A stretch of DNA of 64,000 nt from Hyphomicrobiales bacterium (GTDB lineage Bacteria > Pseudomonadota > Alphaproteobacteria > Rhizobiales > Beijerinckiaceae). Numbering within the stretch: position 1 is the first letter of the stretch; each line of letters begins with the position of its first letter. The translations under genes were made by a program, and so were the position numbers. Under the pieces are notes generated by a model. It saw only the letters and a list, made by a program, of their open reading frames with translations, ran no database searches and was not told where the DNA came from. Positions 1 through 10,452 of this stretch are shown piece after piece. The stretch spans positions 1,054,975 through 1,118,974 of the forward strand of contig JAFLCX010000002.1 of assembly GCA_017302635.1 (NCBI GenBank), written 5' to 3'.

Positions 1-141
1 ATGGGCGGGAAGGCGGAGAAGGCCGCATTCGTCAACCCCGTTGGCGCTTTCCACCTGACGAATGCGATTGCCCGCGCCTCGAAGGTGATGGGTGAATGCG
101 CATCGCTCGCTTCCGGCAACGCCGCTTTGGCCGCAGAATAA
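1..141 (+). CDS. nuoG: NADH-quinone oxidoreductase subunit G, C-terminal end only
   Basis: This is the last 46 codons of a gene that enters from the left edge, read in frame 1 and ending at TAA 139-141. The residues ([16 protein letters not shown], then VMGECASLA) resemble the C-terminal tail of alphaproteobacterial NuoG, the large Fe-S/molybdopterin-fold subunit of the complex I peripheral arm. Its position directly before nuoH, with the nuoH ribosome site AAGGAGG overlapping its stop codon, supports this. The fragment carries no cofactor motif, so the call rests on tail similarity and gene order. Confidence 0.85.
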   Translation: MGGKAEKAAFVNPVGAFHLTNAIARASKVMGECASLASGNAALAAE

Positions 142-151
142 GGAGGGGACA

Positions 152-1318
152 TTGGTCGATTACACTCCCCCCGCCAAACGATCGCTGGTCGGACCGGTGA
201 TTCTCGGCACCATGGTGCTGGTTGTACTGGCGCTTGCTGGATGGGCCGCCTTTCTCATTCTGCCTTACCTTGTTCTGCAGACGACATGGTTCATTCCGAC
301 TCTGATTGTTATCGCGAAGAGCCTTCTGCTGCTCGTTGCCCTGCTGGTGTTCATTGCCTACATCCTTCTGGCTGATCGAAAGATCTGGGCTGCGGTGCAG
401 CTGAGGCGTGGCCCCAACGTCGTGGGCCCGTGGGGTCTGTTCCAGAGCTTCGCGGACTTGCTGAAATTCGTGCTGAAAGAGCCGGTTGTGCCGGCTTCGG
501 CCGACAAGGTTCTGTTCCTGCTGGCCCCGCTGCTCACCTGCGTTCTGGCGCTTGCGGCCTGGGCCGTGATTCCGGTGCATCCGGGCTGGGCGATCGCTGA
601 TATCAATGTCGGTGTGCTCTACATCTTCGCGATTTCGTCGCTCGGTGTTTACGGCATCATTATCGGCGGCTGGGCTTCGAACTCGAAATATCCGTTCCTT
701 GGCGCGCTGCGCTCGGCGGCGCAGATGGTTTCCTATGAGGTCTCGATCGGTTTCGTGATCATCACGGTGCTGATGCTGGTGGGTTCGCTGAACCTCACCG
801 ATATCGTGCTGGCGCAGCAGAATTCTGGCCCGGCGCACTGGCTCGGGGTGCCTTGGTTCACGATGCTGAACTGGTTCTTCATTCCGCTGTTCCCGATGTT
901 CGTGATCTTCTTCATCTCGGCTCTGGCCGAGACGAACCGCCCACCTTTCGATCTGCCGGAAGCGGAATCCGAACTCGTGGCGGGCTTCATGTCGGAATAT
1001 GGCTCGACGCCGTATCTCCTGTTCATGCTGGGCGAATACGTGGCGATCATGACCATGTGCGCGCTCACCACCATCCTGTTCCTTGGGGGCTGGACCGCGC
1101 CGATCAATGCCGCGCCCTTCACCTGGGTGCCGGGCGTGGTGTGGTTCGTCATCAAGATGTGCGCCGTGTTCTTCATGTTCGCGATGGTGAAGGCCATGGT
1201 GCCGCGCTACCGCTACGACCAGTTGATGCGGCTAGGCTGGAAGGTTTTCCTGCCACTCAGCCTTGGCGCGGTGGTTTTGGTGGCTGCGGTTCTGCAGCTC
1301 ACCGGCTGGTATCGGTAA
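152..1318 (+). CDS. nuoH: NADH-quinone oxidoreductase subunit H (membrane arm, quinone site)
   Basis: NuoH joins the peripheral and membrane arms of complex I and forms part of the quinone-binding chamber. Hallmarks are [20 protein letters not shown], the conserved acidic loop with [20 protein letters not shown], and about nine hydrophobic helices. I chose TTG at 152 because a full AAGGAGG (140-146) ends 5 nt upstream. An upstream ATG at 92 would overlap nuoG by 50 bp, and the next ATG at 212 lies inside a membrane helix with no ribosome site. From TTG the product is 388 aa. This is longer than most NuoH (about 325-350 aa as I recall) because of an extra N-terminal hydrophobic segment at about residues 12-36. 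Confidence 0.95.
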   Translation: MVDYTPPAKRSLVGPVILGTMVLVVLALAGWAAFLILPYLVLQTTWFIPTLIVIAKSLLLLVALLVFIAYILLADRKIWAAVQLRRGPNVVGPWGLFQSFADLLKFVLKEPVVPASADKVLFLLAPLLTCVLALAAWAVIPVHPGWAIADINVGVLYIFAISSLGVYGIIIGGWASNSKYPFLGALRSAAQMVSYEVSIGFVIITVLMLVGSLNLTDIVLAQQNSGPAHWLGVPWFTMLNWFFIPLFPMFVIFFISALAETNRPPFDLPEAESELVAGFMSEYGSTPYLLFMLGEYVAIMTMCALTTILFLGGWTAPINAAPFTWVPGVVWFVIKMCAVFFMFAMVKAMVPRYRYDQLMRLGWKVFLPLSLGAVVLVAAVLQLTGWYR

Positions 1319-1330
1319 GGGGAGGGACGG

Positions 1331-1819
1331 ATGTCACTGTCTCAGGCCGCAAGCGGGCTTCTCTTGAAGGAATTCGCCTCAGCCTTCGTGCTGACGATGC
1401 GCTATTTCTTCAAGCCGAAAGCGACGCTGAACTACCCGTTCGAAAAGGGGCGGCTCTCGCCCCGTTTCCGCGGAGAGCATGCCCTGCGCCGCTACCCGAA
1501 CGGCGAGGAACGCTGCATCGCCTGCAAATTGTGCGAGGCGATCTGTCCGGCGCAGGCCATCACGATCGAGGCCGGGCCGCGCCGCAACGACGGCACGCGC
1601 CGCACGACGCGCTACGATATCGACATGACCAAATGCATCTATTGCGGCTTCTGCCAGGAAGCCTGCCCGGTGGATGCGATTGTCGAGGGGCCGAATTTCG
1701 AATTCGCGACCGAAACGCGCGAGGAGCTGTTCTACGACAAGGACAAGCTGCTGGCGAACGGCGCGCGCTGGGAGCGGGAAATCGCGCGCAATATCGCGAT
1801 GGACGCGCCGTATCGCTGA
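1331..1819 (+). CDS. nuoI: NADH-quinone oxidoreductase subunit I (two 4Fe-4S clusters)
   Basis: NuoI is the ferredoxin-like subunit that passes electrons through clusters N6a and N6b toward N2 and quinone. The 162-aa product has two classic CxxCxxCxxxCP motifs, [12 protein letters not shown] and [12 protein letters not shown], and the [19 protein letters not shown] lead-in typical of proteobacterial NuoI. ATG 1331 follows the ribosome site GGGAGG and lies 12 bp after the nuoH stop. Length is normal for the family and both clusters keep all eight cysteines. Confidence 0.97.
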   Translation: MSLSQAASGLLLKEFASAFVLTMRYFFKPKATLNYPFEKGRLSPRFRGEHALRRYPNGEERCIACKLCEAICPAQAITIEAGPRRNDGTRRTTRYDIDMTKCIYCGFCQEACPVDAIVEGPNFEFATETREELFYDKDKLLANGARWEREIARNIAMDAPYR

Positions 1820-1831
1820 GGGAAAGCCAGA

Positions 1832-2491
1832 ATGTCCGTCGTTTCCCTCTTCTTCTACCTGTTCTCGGGTGTGCTGATCGCCTCGGCCGTGATGGTCGTC
1901 GCGAGCCGAAACCCGGTCCACGCCGTGCTGTTCCTCATCCTCGCGTTCTTCAACGCGGCAGGGCTTTTCCTGCTGATGGGGGCGGAATTCCTCGCGATGA
2001 TCCTCGTGGTTGTCTATGTCGGCGCGGTGGCGGTTCTGTTCCTGTTCGTCGTGATGATGCTCGACGTCGATTTCGCCGAATTGCGGCAGGGCTTTTTGCA
2101 ATACCTGCCCTTCGGCGCGCTGATTTCGGTGATCTTTTTCCTCGAGCTCGCGCTGGTGCTCGCGACCTGGCAGTTGGCACCTGATGCGATGGCGATGCGC
2201 AAGGCCGCTGCCGCGATGCCGGTGGATGCGATGAATGCCCGCGCGCTCGGCCGCGTGCTCTACACCGAATACGTCTATTTCTTCCAGGCGGCGGGGCTGG
2301 TCCTGCTCGTCGCGATGATCGGCGCGATCGTGCTCACACTTCGTGAGCGTGAAGGCGTGCGCCGCCAGAATGTGCCGCAGCAGAATGCCCGCACCAAGGC
2401 GGGCTCGATGATTGTGGTCGATGTGCCGGCAGGGCAGGGCGTGGCGAATATCGGCGTGCAACGCGCCGATGCGGCCGGCAAGAAGGTGTGA
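1832..2491 (+). CDS. nuoJ: NADH-quinone oxidoreductase subunit J
   Basis: NuoJ is a five-helix membrane subunit of the complex I membrane arm and lies in the proton-channel connecting region. The N-terminal [20 protein letters not shown] and the glycine-rich [20 protein letters not shown] helix are diagnostic. The 219-aa product ends in a hydrophilic tail of about 45 residues after the last helix, a tail I recall from related alphaproteobacterial NuoJ. ATG 1832 lies 12 bp after nuoI, and nuoK follows with 2 nt between stop and start. Confidence 0.96.
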   Translation: MSVVSLFFYLFSGVLIASAVMVVASRNPVHAVLFLILAFFNAAGLFLLMGAEFLAMILVVVYVGAVAVLFLFVVMMLDVDFAELRQGFLQYLPFGALISVIFFLELALVLATWQLAPDAMAMRKAAAAMPVDAMNARALGRVLYTEYVYFFQAAGLVLLVAMIGAIVLTLREREGVRRQNVPQQNARTKAGSMIVVDVPAGQGVANIGVQRADAAGKKV

Positions 2492-2493
2492 CG

Positions 2494-2802
2494 ATGGAGA
2501 TCGGTCTTTCCCATTATCTGGTGGTGGCGGCGATGCTGTTCACGCTCGGCGTGTTTGGCATTTTCATCAACCGCAAGAACGTCATCGTGATCCTGATGTC
2601 GATCGAACTCATCCTCTTGGCCGTGAACATCAACCTCGTGGCGTTCTCGACGCATCTGGGCGATCTCACCGGGCAGGTTTTCGCGCTGCTGGTGCTCACG
2701 GTTGCGGCGGCAGAAGCCGCGATCGGCCTTGCCATTCTGGTCGTCTATTTCCGCAACCGCGGCACGATTGCGGTTGAAGATATCAATGTGATGAAGGGCT
2801 GA
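2494..2802 (+). CDS. nuoK: NADH-quinone oxidoreductase subunit K
   Basis: NuoK is a three-helix subunit homologous to MrpC; conserved glutamates in helices 2 and 3 act in proton transfer. Here they sit in [18 protein letters not shown] and in [17 protein letters not shown] chose ATG 2494 (protein begins [16 protein letters not shown], 102 aa, the standard length). A GTG at 2488 would add two residues and overlap the nuoJ stop. The tight spacing implies translational coupling in the nuo operon. Confidence 0.97.
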   Translation: MEIGLSHYLVVAAMLFTLGVFGIFINRKNVIVILMSIELILLAVNINLVAFSTHLGDLTGQVFALLVLTVAAAEAAIGLAILVVYFRNRGTIAVEDINVMKG

Positions 2803-2809
2803 GGGGGTC

Positions 2810-4912
2810 ATGGTCTCGAACAACTTGGCCACGGCCATCGTTTTCCTGCCGTTGCTCGGCTTCATCATCGCGGGCATCGCCTCGCTTCTGGCGCACAAGC
2901 CGGCGCGTGAGGCCGATGTGCTGGCTTTCGGCAATGCCGACCATTCCGATCATGGTCATGCGGCCCATGCCCATCACGATGACCATCATCATGATGATCA
3001 CCACGCGCCGGAGCCTTCACCGCATTCGGCGGGCGTTTCACGTTTTGCCGAGATCGTCACGACCGGTTTTCTTGGTATTGCCTGCGTGCTGTCATGGGTC
3101 CTGTTCGCACAGGTGGCTCTGGGCTCTGCTCAGCCGATCCGCATCACACTCGCGGACTGGATTCATGTCGGCTCGTTCATTGTGGATTGGAACATCCGCG
3201 TCGATACGCTGACCGCCGTGATGCTCGTGGTGGTGACGACGGTTTCCGGCCTCGTGCATCTCTATTCAGTGGGGTACATGCATGAAGACCCGGCCCGACC
3301 GCGCTTCATGGCGTATCTCTCGCTCTTCACCTTCGCCATGCTGATGCTGGTGACGGCCGACAACCTCGTGCAGATGTTCTTCGGCTGGGAAGGCGTGGGG
3401 CTCGCGAGCTATCTGCTGATCGGCTTCTGGTTCAAGAAAAGGACCGCGAACGATGCCGCAATGAAGGCCTTCATCGTCAATCGCGTGGGCGATTTCGGCT
3501 TTGCGCTCGGCATTTTCCTGGTGTTCTGGGTGTTCGGTGCGGTGAGCTTCGATCCGATCTTCGCGGCCGTTCCCGGCAAGGCGAAGGAGGTCGTGACCTT
3601 CCTTGGCTTCCAGATCAATGCCCTCGAACTCGCCTGTGTGCTGTTGTTCATGGGTGCGATGGGCAAATCGGCGCAGTTCCTGCTCCACACCTGGCTGCCC
3701 GACGCGATGGAGGGGCCGACCCCGGTTTCGGCCCTCATCCATGCCGCGACGATGGTGACCGCTGGCGTCTTCATGGTGGCGCGTCTGTCGCCGCTGTTTG
3801 AAGCCACGCATTTCGCGATGAGTGTGGTGCTGATTTTCGGCGCGACAACCGCGATTTTCGCGGCGACCGTGGGCCTCGTGCAGAACGACATCAAGCGCGT
3901 GATCGCCTATTCGACGTGCTCGCAGCTCGGCTATATGTTCGTGGCTTTGGGCGCTGGCGTCTACTCGGCGGGCATCTACCACCTCTTCACGCATGCCTTC
4001 TTCAAGGCGCTGCTGTTTCTCGGGGCCGGCTCGGTCATCCATGCGATGCACCACGAGCAGGATATCCGGAAGATGGGCGGGCTCATCAAGGTGATCCCGT
4101 TTACCGCGGCCATGATGTTCATCGGCAATATCGCGCTGACGGGCTTTCCGTTCACGGCAGGTTACTTCTCGAAGGATGCGATCATCGAGGCGGCTTACGT
4201 CGCCCACACGCCGGGGCATACTTACGCCTTCCTCTGCGTGGTTCTCGCCGCCGGGCTCACCTCCTTCTATTCGTGGCGGCTCTATTTCCTCACCTTCCTG
4301 GGCGAGACGCGCGCCGACAAGCACACCTTCGAGCATGCGCATGAAAGTCCGTTGGTGATGCTGGTGCCGCTGGCCGTACTCGCGGCGGGAGCGGTTCTCG
4401 CGGGCTACCCGCTGGCGCATGCCTTCCTCTCGGATGCAACGGGCGTGTTCTGGAAGGGCTCGATCTTCACCGGCCCTGAAAACCATGTGCTGCACGATAT
4501 GCATGACCCCAACAAGCTGCCGCGCTGGGTCGTGTGGTCGCCGTTCGTGATGATGGTCGGCGGCTTTGTGCTGGCCTATCTCTTCTATCTGAAATGGCCG
4601 CAGATTCCGGGACAGCTCGCCGAGCGTCACCCGGCCATCTACCGGTTCCTGCTCAACAAATGGTATTTTGACGAGCTTTATGATCTCCTCTTCGTGCGGC
4701 CCGCGCGCTGGCTCGGCACCTTCCTTTGGAAGAAGGGCGATGGCGCGGTGATTGACGGGTTCGGGCCAGATGGCGTGTCGTCGCTCGCTTTGCGCGTGAC
4801 CGGCCGGGTCGTGAAACTCCAGACCGGCTACGTCTACCATTACGCGCTGGCCATGCTGCTGGGCGTCGCGGGCTTTGTCACCTGGTATCTCTTCGCCGGG
4901 GGGGCGCGCTGA
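2810..4912 (+). CDS. nuoL: NADH-quinone oxidoreductase subunit L with His-rich loop
   Basis: NuoL is the distal antiporter-like subunit of complex I, with a proton channel and the long lateral helix. The 700-aa product has the antiporter core ([20 protein letters not shown], then [20 protein letters not shown]). The [23 protein letters not shown] block carries the conserved channel lysine/histidine region. Between helix 1 and helix 2, residues 45-72 hold twelve histidines plus several aspartates (nt 2942-3025), which the common NuoL core lacks. ATG 2810 is preceded by GAGGGGG. The stop overlaps the nuoM start by one base (TGATG). Confidence 0.97.
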   Translation: MVSNNLATAIVFLPLLGFIIAGIASLLAHKPAREADVLAFGNADHSDHGHAAHAHHDDHHHDDHHAPEPSPHSAGVSRFAEIVTTGFLGIACVLSWVLFAQVALGSAQPIRITLADWIHVGSFIVDWNIRVDTLTAVMLVVVTTVSGLVHLYSVGYMHEDPARPRFMAYLSLFTFAMLMLVTADNLVQMFFGWEGVGLASYLLIGFWFKKRTANDAAMKAFIVNRVGDFGFALGIFLVFWVFGAVSFDPIFAAVPGKAKEVVTFLGFQINALELACVLLFMGAMGKSAQFLLHTWLPDAMEGPTPVSALIHAATMVTAGVFMVARLSPLFEATHFAMSVVLIFGATTAIFAATVGLVQNDIKRVIAYSTCSQLGYMFVALGAGVYSAGIYHLFTHAFFKALLFLGAGSVIHAMHHEQDIRKMGGLIKVIPFTAAMMFIGNIALTGFPFTAGYFSKDAIIEAAYVAHTPGHTYAFLCVVLAAGLTSFYSWRLYFLTFLGETRADKHTFEHAHESPLVMLVPLAVLAAGAVLAGYPLAHAFLSDATGVFWKGSIFTGPENHVLHDMHDPNKLPRWVVWSPFVMMVGGFVLAYLFYLKWPQIPGQLAERHPAIYRFLLNKWYFDELYDLLFVRPARWLGTFLWKKGDGAVIDGFGPDGVSSLALRVTGRVVKLQTGYVYHYALAMLLGVAGFVTWYLFAGGAR

Positions 4913-6414
4913 TGTTCGGTTTTGGCATTCTCTCGGGCCTGCTGGTTCTCCCGCTCGTTGGCGCGGCCTTCGTCCTGCTGCAGAAGGACGATGAGGCCGG
5001 GCGGCGCAACATGCGCTGGGGCGCTTTCTGGACCACGATCATCACCTTCCTGCTGAGCCTCGTCGCTCTTGCCCGCTTCGACTACGCGAAGGCGGGGTTC
5101 CAGCTTCTCGAGCGCAAGGCATGGCTCGGCACCGAGATTACCTATCAGCTTGGTGTCGATGGCATCGCGATGCCATTCGTGATCCTCACGACCTTCCTGA
5201 TGCCCTTCTGCATCGTGGCCTCGTTCAATGCGATCAAGCACCGCCAGAAGGAATATTACGCGCTGTTCCTGCTGCTCGAGACGCTGATGATCGGCGTCTT
5301 CGTCGCGCTGGATCTCGTCCTGTTCTACGCCTTCTTCGAGGCCGGGCTGATCCCGATGTTCCTGATCATCGGCATCTGGGGCGGAGCGCGGCGCATCTAT
5401 GCCAGCTTCAAGTTCTTCCTCTACACGCTCCTGGGCTCGGTGCTGATGCTGCTGGCCATCATGGCGATGTACTGGGCGGCGGGCACGGCGGATATCATCA
5501 AATTGCTGGCCTTCAAGTTCCCGAGTGGCATGCAGTACTGGCTCTGGCTCGCCTTCTTCGCTTCCTTTGCGGTGAAGATGCCGATGTGGCCGGTGCATAC
5601 CTGGCTACCGGATGCGCATGTGGAGGCGCCGACCGCCGGTTCGGTGATCCTCGCGGGCATCCTGCTGAAAATGGGCGGCTACGGCTTCCTGCGCTTCTCG
5701 ATCCCGATGTTCCCCGAGGCGAGCCTCTATTTTGCGAATTTCGTGTTCGCGCTCTCGGTGATCGCGATCATCTACACCTCGCTGGTGGCGATGATGCAGG
5801 AGGATATCAAGAAGCTGATCGCCTACTCCTCCGTGGCGCATATGGGCTTTGTGACGATGGGGCTCTTCACGCTCAACGCGCAGGGCGTGCAGGGCGCGGT
5901 GTTCCAGATGGTGAGCCACGGTCTCGTCTCCGGCGCGCTCTTCCTCTGCGTCGGCGTGGTCTATGACCGCATGCACACGCGCTCGATCGCCGCTTATGGC
6001 GGCCTCGTGAACCGCATGCCGCTTTACGCGATGGTGTTCCTGCTGTTCACGATGGCGAATGTCGGCTTGCCGGGCACTTCGGGATTCGTGGGCGAGTTTC
6101 TCACGCTGCTCGCCTCCTACAAGGCGAATACCTGGGTGGCGTTCTTCGCGACCACGGGCGTCATTCTCTCGGCGGCCTACGCACTCTGGCTCTTCGCCCG
6201 TGTGGTCTATGGCAAGGTCGAGAAGCATGCGCTGGAGACCATCCCCGATCTCTCGATGCGCGAAATCGCCATTCTCGCGCCGCTTGCGCTGCTGGTGATC
6301 TATTTCGGCGTGCAGCCGAACGCGATCCTCTCGATGAGCCAGGCGAGTGTCGATGCCCTTCTTGCCGCCGTTCAGGCCGGCCTGCCGGCGAAAAGCGCCG
6401 CTCTGCTGAAATAA
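4912..6414 (+). CDS. nuoM: NADH-quinone oxidoreductase subunit M
   Basis: NuoM is the second antiporter-like proton-pumping subunit of complex I. The 500-aa protein shows about 14 hydrophobic helices, the channel glutamate region in [20 protein letters not shown], the lysine region [20 protein letters not shown], and the C-terminal [15 protein letters not shown] 4912 shares its A with the nuoL stop TGA, so translation is probably coupled. Length and motifs are ordinary. Confidence 0.97.
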   Translation: MFGFGILSGLLVLPLVGAAFVLLQKDDEAGRRNMRWGAFWTTIITFLLSLVALARFDYAKAGFQLLERKAWLGTEITYQLGVDGIAMPFVILTTFLMPFCIVASFNAIKHRQKEYYALFLLLETLMIGVFVALDLVLFYAFFEAGLIPMFLIIGIWGGARRIYASFKFFLYTLLGSVLMLLAIMAMYWAAGTADIIKLLAFKFPSGMQYWLWLAFFASFAVKMPMWPVHTWLPDAHVEAPTAGSVILAGILLKMGGYGFLRFSIPMFPEASLYFANFVFALSVIAIIYTSLVAMMQEDIKKLIAYSSVAHMGFVTMGLFTLNAQGVQGAVFQMVSHGLVSGALFLCVGVVYDRMHTRSIAAYGGLVNRMPLYAMVFLLFTMANVGLPGTSGFVGEFLTLLASYKANTWVAFFATTGVILSAAYALWLFARVVYGKVEKHALETIPDLSMREIAILAPLALLVIYFGVQPNAILSMSQASVDALLAAVQAGLPAKSAALLK

Positions 6415-6429
6415 GGACCGGGTGAAATC

Positions 6430-7872
6430 ATGAATGTTCCCGTTTCCCCCGTTCCCGCCTTTGGCCCGGCGCTGCCGGAGATCCTGCTCGCTGCGGTGTC
6501 GCTGGCTTTGGTGCTGGTCGGCGCCTTCCGCGGCGATGGTTCGAAGAAGCTCATCGATGCAATCGCGATCGGCGCGCTCGTCATCGCCGGGTTCCTGCTG
6601 CTCGACCAGAGCCCCGGCCGTGTCTCGACCTTCAACGATGCTTTCGTCGTCGATACCTTCGCCCGTGTGATGAAAGTGCTGACGATCATCGGCGCGATTT
6701 TCGCGATCGTCATGAGCGCACGCTTCCTCAAGGATGAGAAAATTGCGCGGTTCGAATACACGATCCTCATCCTGCTCTCGACCATCGGCATGATGATGAT
6801 GTGCTCGGCCAACGAGCTGATCTCGCTCTATCTCGGTGTGGAATTGCAATCGCTGGCCCTTTACGTGATCGCCGCAATGAACCGCGACAACGAGAAGAGC
6901 GCCGAGGCGGGCCTGAAATACTTCGTTCTCGGCGCGCTTTCGTCGGGCATGCTGCTCTATGGCATGAGCCTCGTCTACGGCTTCACGGGCTCGGTGACGT
7001 TCCCGGCCATCGCGAAGGCGGTGTCAGGCCAGGGAGGGGCTGGCGTAATGTTCGGCCTTGTCTTCATCATCGCCGGTCTCGCCTTCAAGATGAGCGTCGT
7101 GCCGTTCCATATGTGGACGCCGGACGTCTACGAAGGTGCGCCGACCCCTGTCGCCGCTTTCTTTGCCACTGCACCCAAAATGGCGGCCGTGGCCATGACT
7201 GTGCGCCTGCTGGTGGATGGCTTCCTGCCCGTGATCAAGGATTGGCAGCCGATCATCACCTTCGCGGCGATTGCCTCGATGGGCCTTGGTGCCTTTGCGG
7301 CGATTGGCCAGAAGAACATCAAGCGCCTGATGGCTTATTCCTCGATCGGCAATATGGGCTACGCGCTGGTGGGCCTCGCGGCGGGTTCGATCGCGGGTGT
7401 TGAAGGCATTGTCATCTTCATGGCGATTTATCTCGCGATGACGCTCGGCGTCTTCGCTGTCATCCTGGCGATGCAGACCGGCGGGCAGCGTGTGGAAAGC
7501 ATCTCCGATCTCGCCGGTGCTGCGCGGACGAGCCCCGGCCTTGCCTTCGTGATGGCGGCCTTGCTGTTCTCGCTGATCGGCATTCCGCCGCTCGCCGGGT
7601 TCTTCGGCAAGTTCTATGTGTTCGCTGCGGCGATCGAGGCGAAGCTCTTCGTGCTGGCCGTCATCGGCATTGTCGCGAGCGTGGTCTCGGCCTTCTATTA
7701 CCTGCGGATCATCAAGGTGATGTACTTTGATGATCCGGCACCCGCGCTCCAGCCTGTGGCCGTTGAACTCAAGACCGTGATGTGGCTCTCGGCTGCGTTC
7801 GTGATCGGCTTTGCGATCATCGCAGGACCGCTGAAGAACATCGCCAACGCGGCTGCGAAATCGCTGTTTTGA
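6430..7872 (+). CDS. nuoN: NADH-quinone oxidoreductase subunit N
   Basis: NuoN is the third antiporter-like subunit of the complex I membrane arm. The 480-aa sequence contains LISLYLGVELQSLALYVI, AFKMSVVPFHMWTPDVYEGAPT and GIPPLAGFFGKFYVF, all standard for the family. ATG 6430 follows AAGGA at a suitable distance. Its TGA stop (7870-7872) overlaps the likely TTG start of birA, closing the nuo genes and continuing the same transcription unit. Confidence 0.97.
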   Translation: MNVPVSPVPAFGPALPEILLAAVSLALVLVGAFRGDGSKKLIDAIAIGALVIAGFLLLDQSPGRVSTFNDAFVVDTFARVMKVLTIIGAIFAIVMSARFLKDEKIARFEYTILILLSTIGMMMMCSANELISLYLGVELQSLALYVIAAMNRDNEKSAEAGLKYFVLGALSSGMLLYGMSLVYGFTGSVTFPAIAKAVSGQGGAGVMFGLVFIIAGLAFKMSVVPFHMWTPDVYEGAPTPVAAFFATAPKMAAVAMTVRLLVDGFLPVIKDWQPIITFAAIASMGLGAFAAIGQKNIKRLMAYSSIGNMGYALVGLAAGSIAGVEGIVIFMAIYLAMTLGVFAVILAMQTGGQRVESISDLAGAARTSPGLAFVMAALLFSLIGIPPLAGFFGKFYVFAAAIEAKLFVLAVIGIVASVVSAFYYLRIIKVMYFDDPAPALQPVAVELKTVMWLSAAFVIGFAIIAGPLKNIANAAAKSLF

Positions 7873-8627
7873 TCGCGCTTGACCCAAATCTGGCGGTGCG
7901 CGGCTACGCGCTTCGCCATCTTTCTGAAACCGGCTCCACGAATATCGAGGCCAAGGCGGCCTTGCGCGACGGGGCCGACCGACTCTGGATTGTCGCCGAT
8001 ATCCAGCGGGCGGGCAGGGGGCGTCATGAGCGCGACTGGGTTTCGCCACCCGGCAATCTCTATGCCTCGATCGCCCTGCGCGAACCGGCTCCTGCCGCGA
8101 GCCTGCCCCTGATGGGTTTTGTTGCGGGGGTTGCGCTTGTCGAAGCCATTCTGGCTTTGGCACCGGATCTCGGCGCGCGTCTCGCACTCAAATGGCCGAA
8201 TGATGTGCTGCTCGATGGCTCAAAGGCTGCGGGAATCCTGCTCGAAGGGGAGATGACGCCCGGCGGCCGGGCTGGTCTGGTCATTGGCATGGGCGTGAAT
8301 GTCGCGACATTTCCCGAAGGCCTCGATCGCCCGGCGGTTGCACTTGCCTCGGCGGCAAGCTGGCTGACACGCGACGCGATCTTCGCCATCTTGCAGAAAA
8401 CTTTCGCCGAAACGCTTTCTGTTTTCGACTCGGGACGCGGATTTGCCGCGATTCGGGCGCGCTGGCTTGCCTTGAGCCTGCCTATGGGCCAAAGGCTCAG
8501 CGTCAAGCTGCCGGCGGGTCTGCTGGAAGGCAGCTTTGCCGGGGTCGACGGGCATGGCGCCTTGCGGCTCGAAACGGCGCGCGGCGTCGAGACCGTGCTC
8601 GCCGGGGACGTGTTTGTGCTTGATTGA
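7869..8627 (+). CDS. birA: Biotin--[acetyl-CoA carboxylase] ligase, short form
   Basis: BirA activates biotin with ATP and attaches it to the biotin carrier protein of acetyl-CoA carboxylase. Visible motifs are ETGSTN, the biotinyl-AMP loop QRAGRGRHERDW, and the catalytic KWPNDVLLDGSKAAGILLE. The protein starts directly at the catalytic domain, so it lacks the N-terminal helix-turn-helix of E. coli BirA and should not repress biotin genes itself. I chose TTG 7869, which overlaps the nuoN stop by 4 nt; GTG 7896 is an alternative. About 252 aa. Its place behind nuoN is common in Hyphomicrobiales. Confidence 0.92.
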   Translation: MIALDPNLAVRGYALRHLSETGSTNIEAKAALRDGADRLWIVADIQRAGRGRHERDWVSPPGNLYASIALREPAPAASLPLMGFVAGVALVEAILALAPDLGARLALKWPNDVLLDGSKAAGILLEGEMTPGGRAGLVIGMGVNVATFPEGLDRPAVALASAASWLTRDAIFAILQKTFAETLSVFDSGRGFAAIRARWLALSLPMGQRLSVKLPAGLLEGSFAGVDGHGALRLETARGVETVLAGDVFVLD

Positions 8628-8683
8628 ATATGCGACCGGCTGGCTTTGCCGCCGGACTCTGATGCTGAGGGATTGCGTCTCGA

Positions 8684-10348
8684 ATGAAGGAAGAAACACT
8701 CGTTTTCGCCGCTCTGGGAGGCCTGGGCGAAATCGGCATGAACATGGCGCTCTACGGCTTTGGAACGGCGAAGAAGCGGCAATGGATCATGGTGGATTGC
8801 GGGGTTTCCTTCGCGGGGCCAGATCTGCCAGGTGTTGATCTCGTCATGCCGGATATCCGCTTCATCGAGGCGGAGCGCAAGAACCTGCTGGGCATCGTTA
8901 TCACCCATGCGCATGAGGACCATTTCGGCGCGCTGGCCGATCTGTGGCCGCGCCTTGGTGCGCCTGTCTACATGACGCCTTTTGCCGCGAACCTGCTGGA
9001 AGCGCGTCGCTATTCGGAAGAAAGCCGCCCGCATCCGCCGGTGCGGGTCATTCCGCAGCGCGGCGATTTCAAGCTCGGGCCTTTCCATATCGAAACCATC
9101 CCCGTGCAGCACTCGATCCCGGAGAGCATGGCTCTTGCGATCCGCACGCCGCTCGGCACCGTGGTGCATACCGGCGACTGGAAAATCGACGAGACGCCCG
9201 TGCTCGGCGAGGTGACGGACGAAACGCGCCTGCGCGCGATCGGCGATGAGGGTGTGCTGGCGCTGATTTCTGACTCCACCAACGTGACGCGTGACGGGAT
9301 TTCCCCTTCCGAGACGGATGTGCGCGCGAGCCTGCGCGATCTTATTCTCAACTCGAAGGGGCGTGTGGCGATCACGACCTTCGCCTCGAATGTTGCGCGG
9401 ATGCGCGCCGTGGCGGAGGCTGCCAAAGAGGCGGGCCGCGAGGTGATCGTCGTGGGCCGCGCGATGGATCGCGTCTCGGATGTCGCGGGCGAACTCGACA
9501 TGCTCGGTGATTTGCCGCCTTTCGCTTCGGCCGAACGCTTCAAGAGCATCAAGCGCGACAAATGCGTCCTGTTGCTCACGGGCTCGCAGGGCGAGGCGCG
9601 CGCGGCTCTGGCCCGCATCGCCTCCGGCGATCACCCCGATGTCGACCTTGCGGCCGGTGACCGGCTGATCTTTTCGTCCCGCGCTATTCCCGGCAACGAG
9701 AAATCCATCGGCAACATCATCAACAATCTGGTGCGGCAGGGTGTGGAGGTCATCACGGATCGCGACGGTCTCGTGCATGTCTCGGGACACCCGCGCCGCG
9801 ACGAGATGCGGCGGATGTATGAGTGGATCCGCCCGAAAATCGCGGTTCCGGCGCACGGCGAGGCGCTTCACCTCACTCTTCATCGCGAATTCGCTAAAGC
9901 GCAGGGCGTGCGAGATGTTATCCGCGCCTTCAACGGCGATCTCGTGCAGCTCGCGCCGGGGCGTCCGGCGATCGTCGATGAAGTGCCGGTGGGGCAACTC
10001 GTCAAGGACGGGCATTTCATCATCTCGGCGATGGATGATGCCATCCGCGAGCGGCGCAAGCTTGGCTTTTCCGGCATGGCCGTGGTGGCGATCGCGATGG
10101 ATGAGCGGGGCAACCGCATCGGCGCTCCGGATGTCGCGCTGATCGGTGTGCCGCAGCAGGATGACGAGGGCGAGCAGATGGAGGACCATCTGCGCGATCT
10201 CGTGGAAGAGGTGTGGCGCTCGGTTCCGAAGAACACGCGCCGCGACCCTGATGCGGTGCGTCAGGCTCTGGAGCGCGGTGTGCGCAACGGGCTCAACGAC
10301 CTGTGGGACAAGAAGCCCTATACCAAGGTGCTGATCGTCGAGATGTAG
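8684..10348 (+). CDS. rnj: Ribonuclease J (metallo-beta-lactamase fold RNase)
   Basis: RNase J is a zinc-dependent 5'-3' exonuclease and endonuclease for mRNA decay and rRNA maturation. The 554-aa protein begins with FAALGGLGEIGMNM, has the zinc motif THAHEDHFGAL, the beta-CASP domain with SDSTNVTRDG and ITTFASNVARMRA, and the motif SGHPRRDEMRRMYEWIRP. It has the C-terminal extension normal for bacterial RNase J. It starts 56 bp after birA on the same strand, an arrangement seen in other Hyphomicrobiales. The ribosome site is weak (GAGGG about 12 nt upstream). Confidence 0.93.
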   Translation: MKEETLVFAALGGLGEIGMNMALYGFGTAKKRQWIMVDCGVSFAGPDLPGVDLVMPDIRFIEAERKNLLGIVITHAHEDHFGALADLWPRLGAPVYMTPFAANLLEARRYSEESRPHPPVRVIPQRGDFKLGPFHIETIPVQHSIPESMALAIRTPLGTVVHTGDWKIDETPVLGEVTDETRLRAIGDEGVLALISDSTNVTRDGISPSETDVRASLRDLILNSKGRVAITTFASNVARMRAVAEAAKEAGREVIVVGRAMDRVSDVAGELDMLGDLPPFASAERFKSIKRDKCVLLLTGSQGEARAALARIASGDHPDVDLAAGDRLIFSSRAIPGNEKSIGNIINNLVRQGVEVITDRDGLVHVSGHPRRDEMRRMYEWIRPKIAVPAHGEALHLTLHREFAKAQGVRDVIRAFNGDLVQLAPGRPAIVDEVPVGQLVKDGHFIISAMDDAIRERRKLGFSGMAVVAIAMDERGNRIGAPDVALIGVPQQDDEGEQMEDHLRDLVEEVWRSVPKNTRRDPDAVRQALERGVRNGLNDLWDKKPYTKVLIVEM

Positions 10349-10374
10349 TGAAAGACGCGCCGTTTTCACAAAAC

Positions 10375-10408
10375 CGTGGATAGCCGGGCTGAACCCGGCC
10401 ATGACGGT
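10375..10408. repeat. REP-like palindrome, copy 1 (upstream of serS)
   Basis: The 34-nt element contains the inverted repeat GCCGGG-CTGAA-CCCGGC (10383-10399) inside the frame CCGTGGATA ... CATGACGG. A close relative lies after serS at 11962-11995. Such intergenic GTGGATNNCCGGG palindromes are dispersed in many alphaproteobacterial genomes, where they often yield spurious MAGLDPGIH-type reading frames. Function is unknown; a weak terminator or mRNA-end stabiliser is possible. Confidence 0.7.
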
Positions 10409-10452
10409 AGAAGACGAAAAAACCGATTCGCGAGCCTTCAAACGAGTCCGCC

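Noticed and set aside
3266..4840. Long minus-strand frame opposite nuoL
   Set aside because: Antisense shadow of nuoL with no ribosome site or recognisable domain.
8060..10441. Long open frame (793 codons) on the minus strand opposite the RNase J gene
   Set aside because: It is the mirror of a strongly conserved coding gene in high-G+C DNA, with low-complexity Arg/His/Asp-rich content and no family motif.
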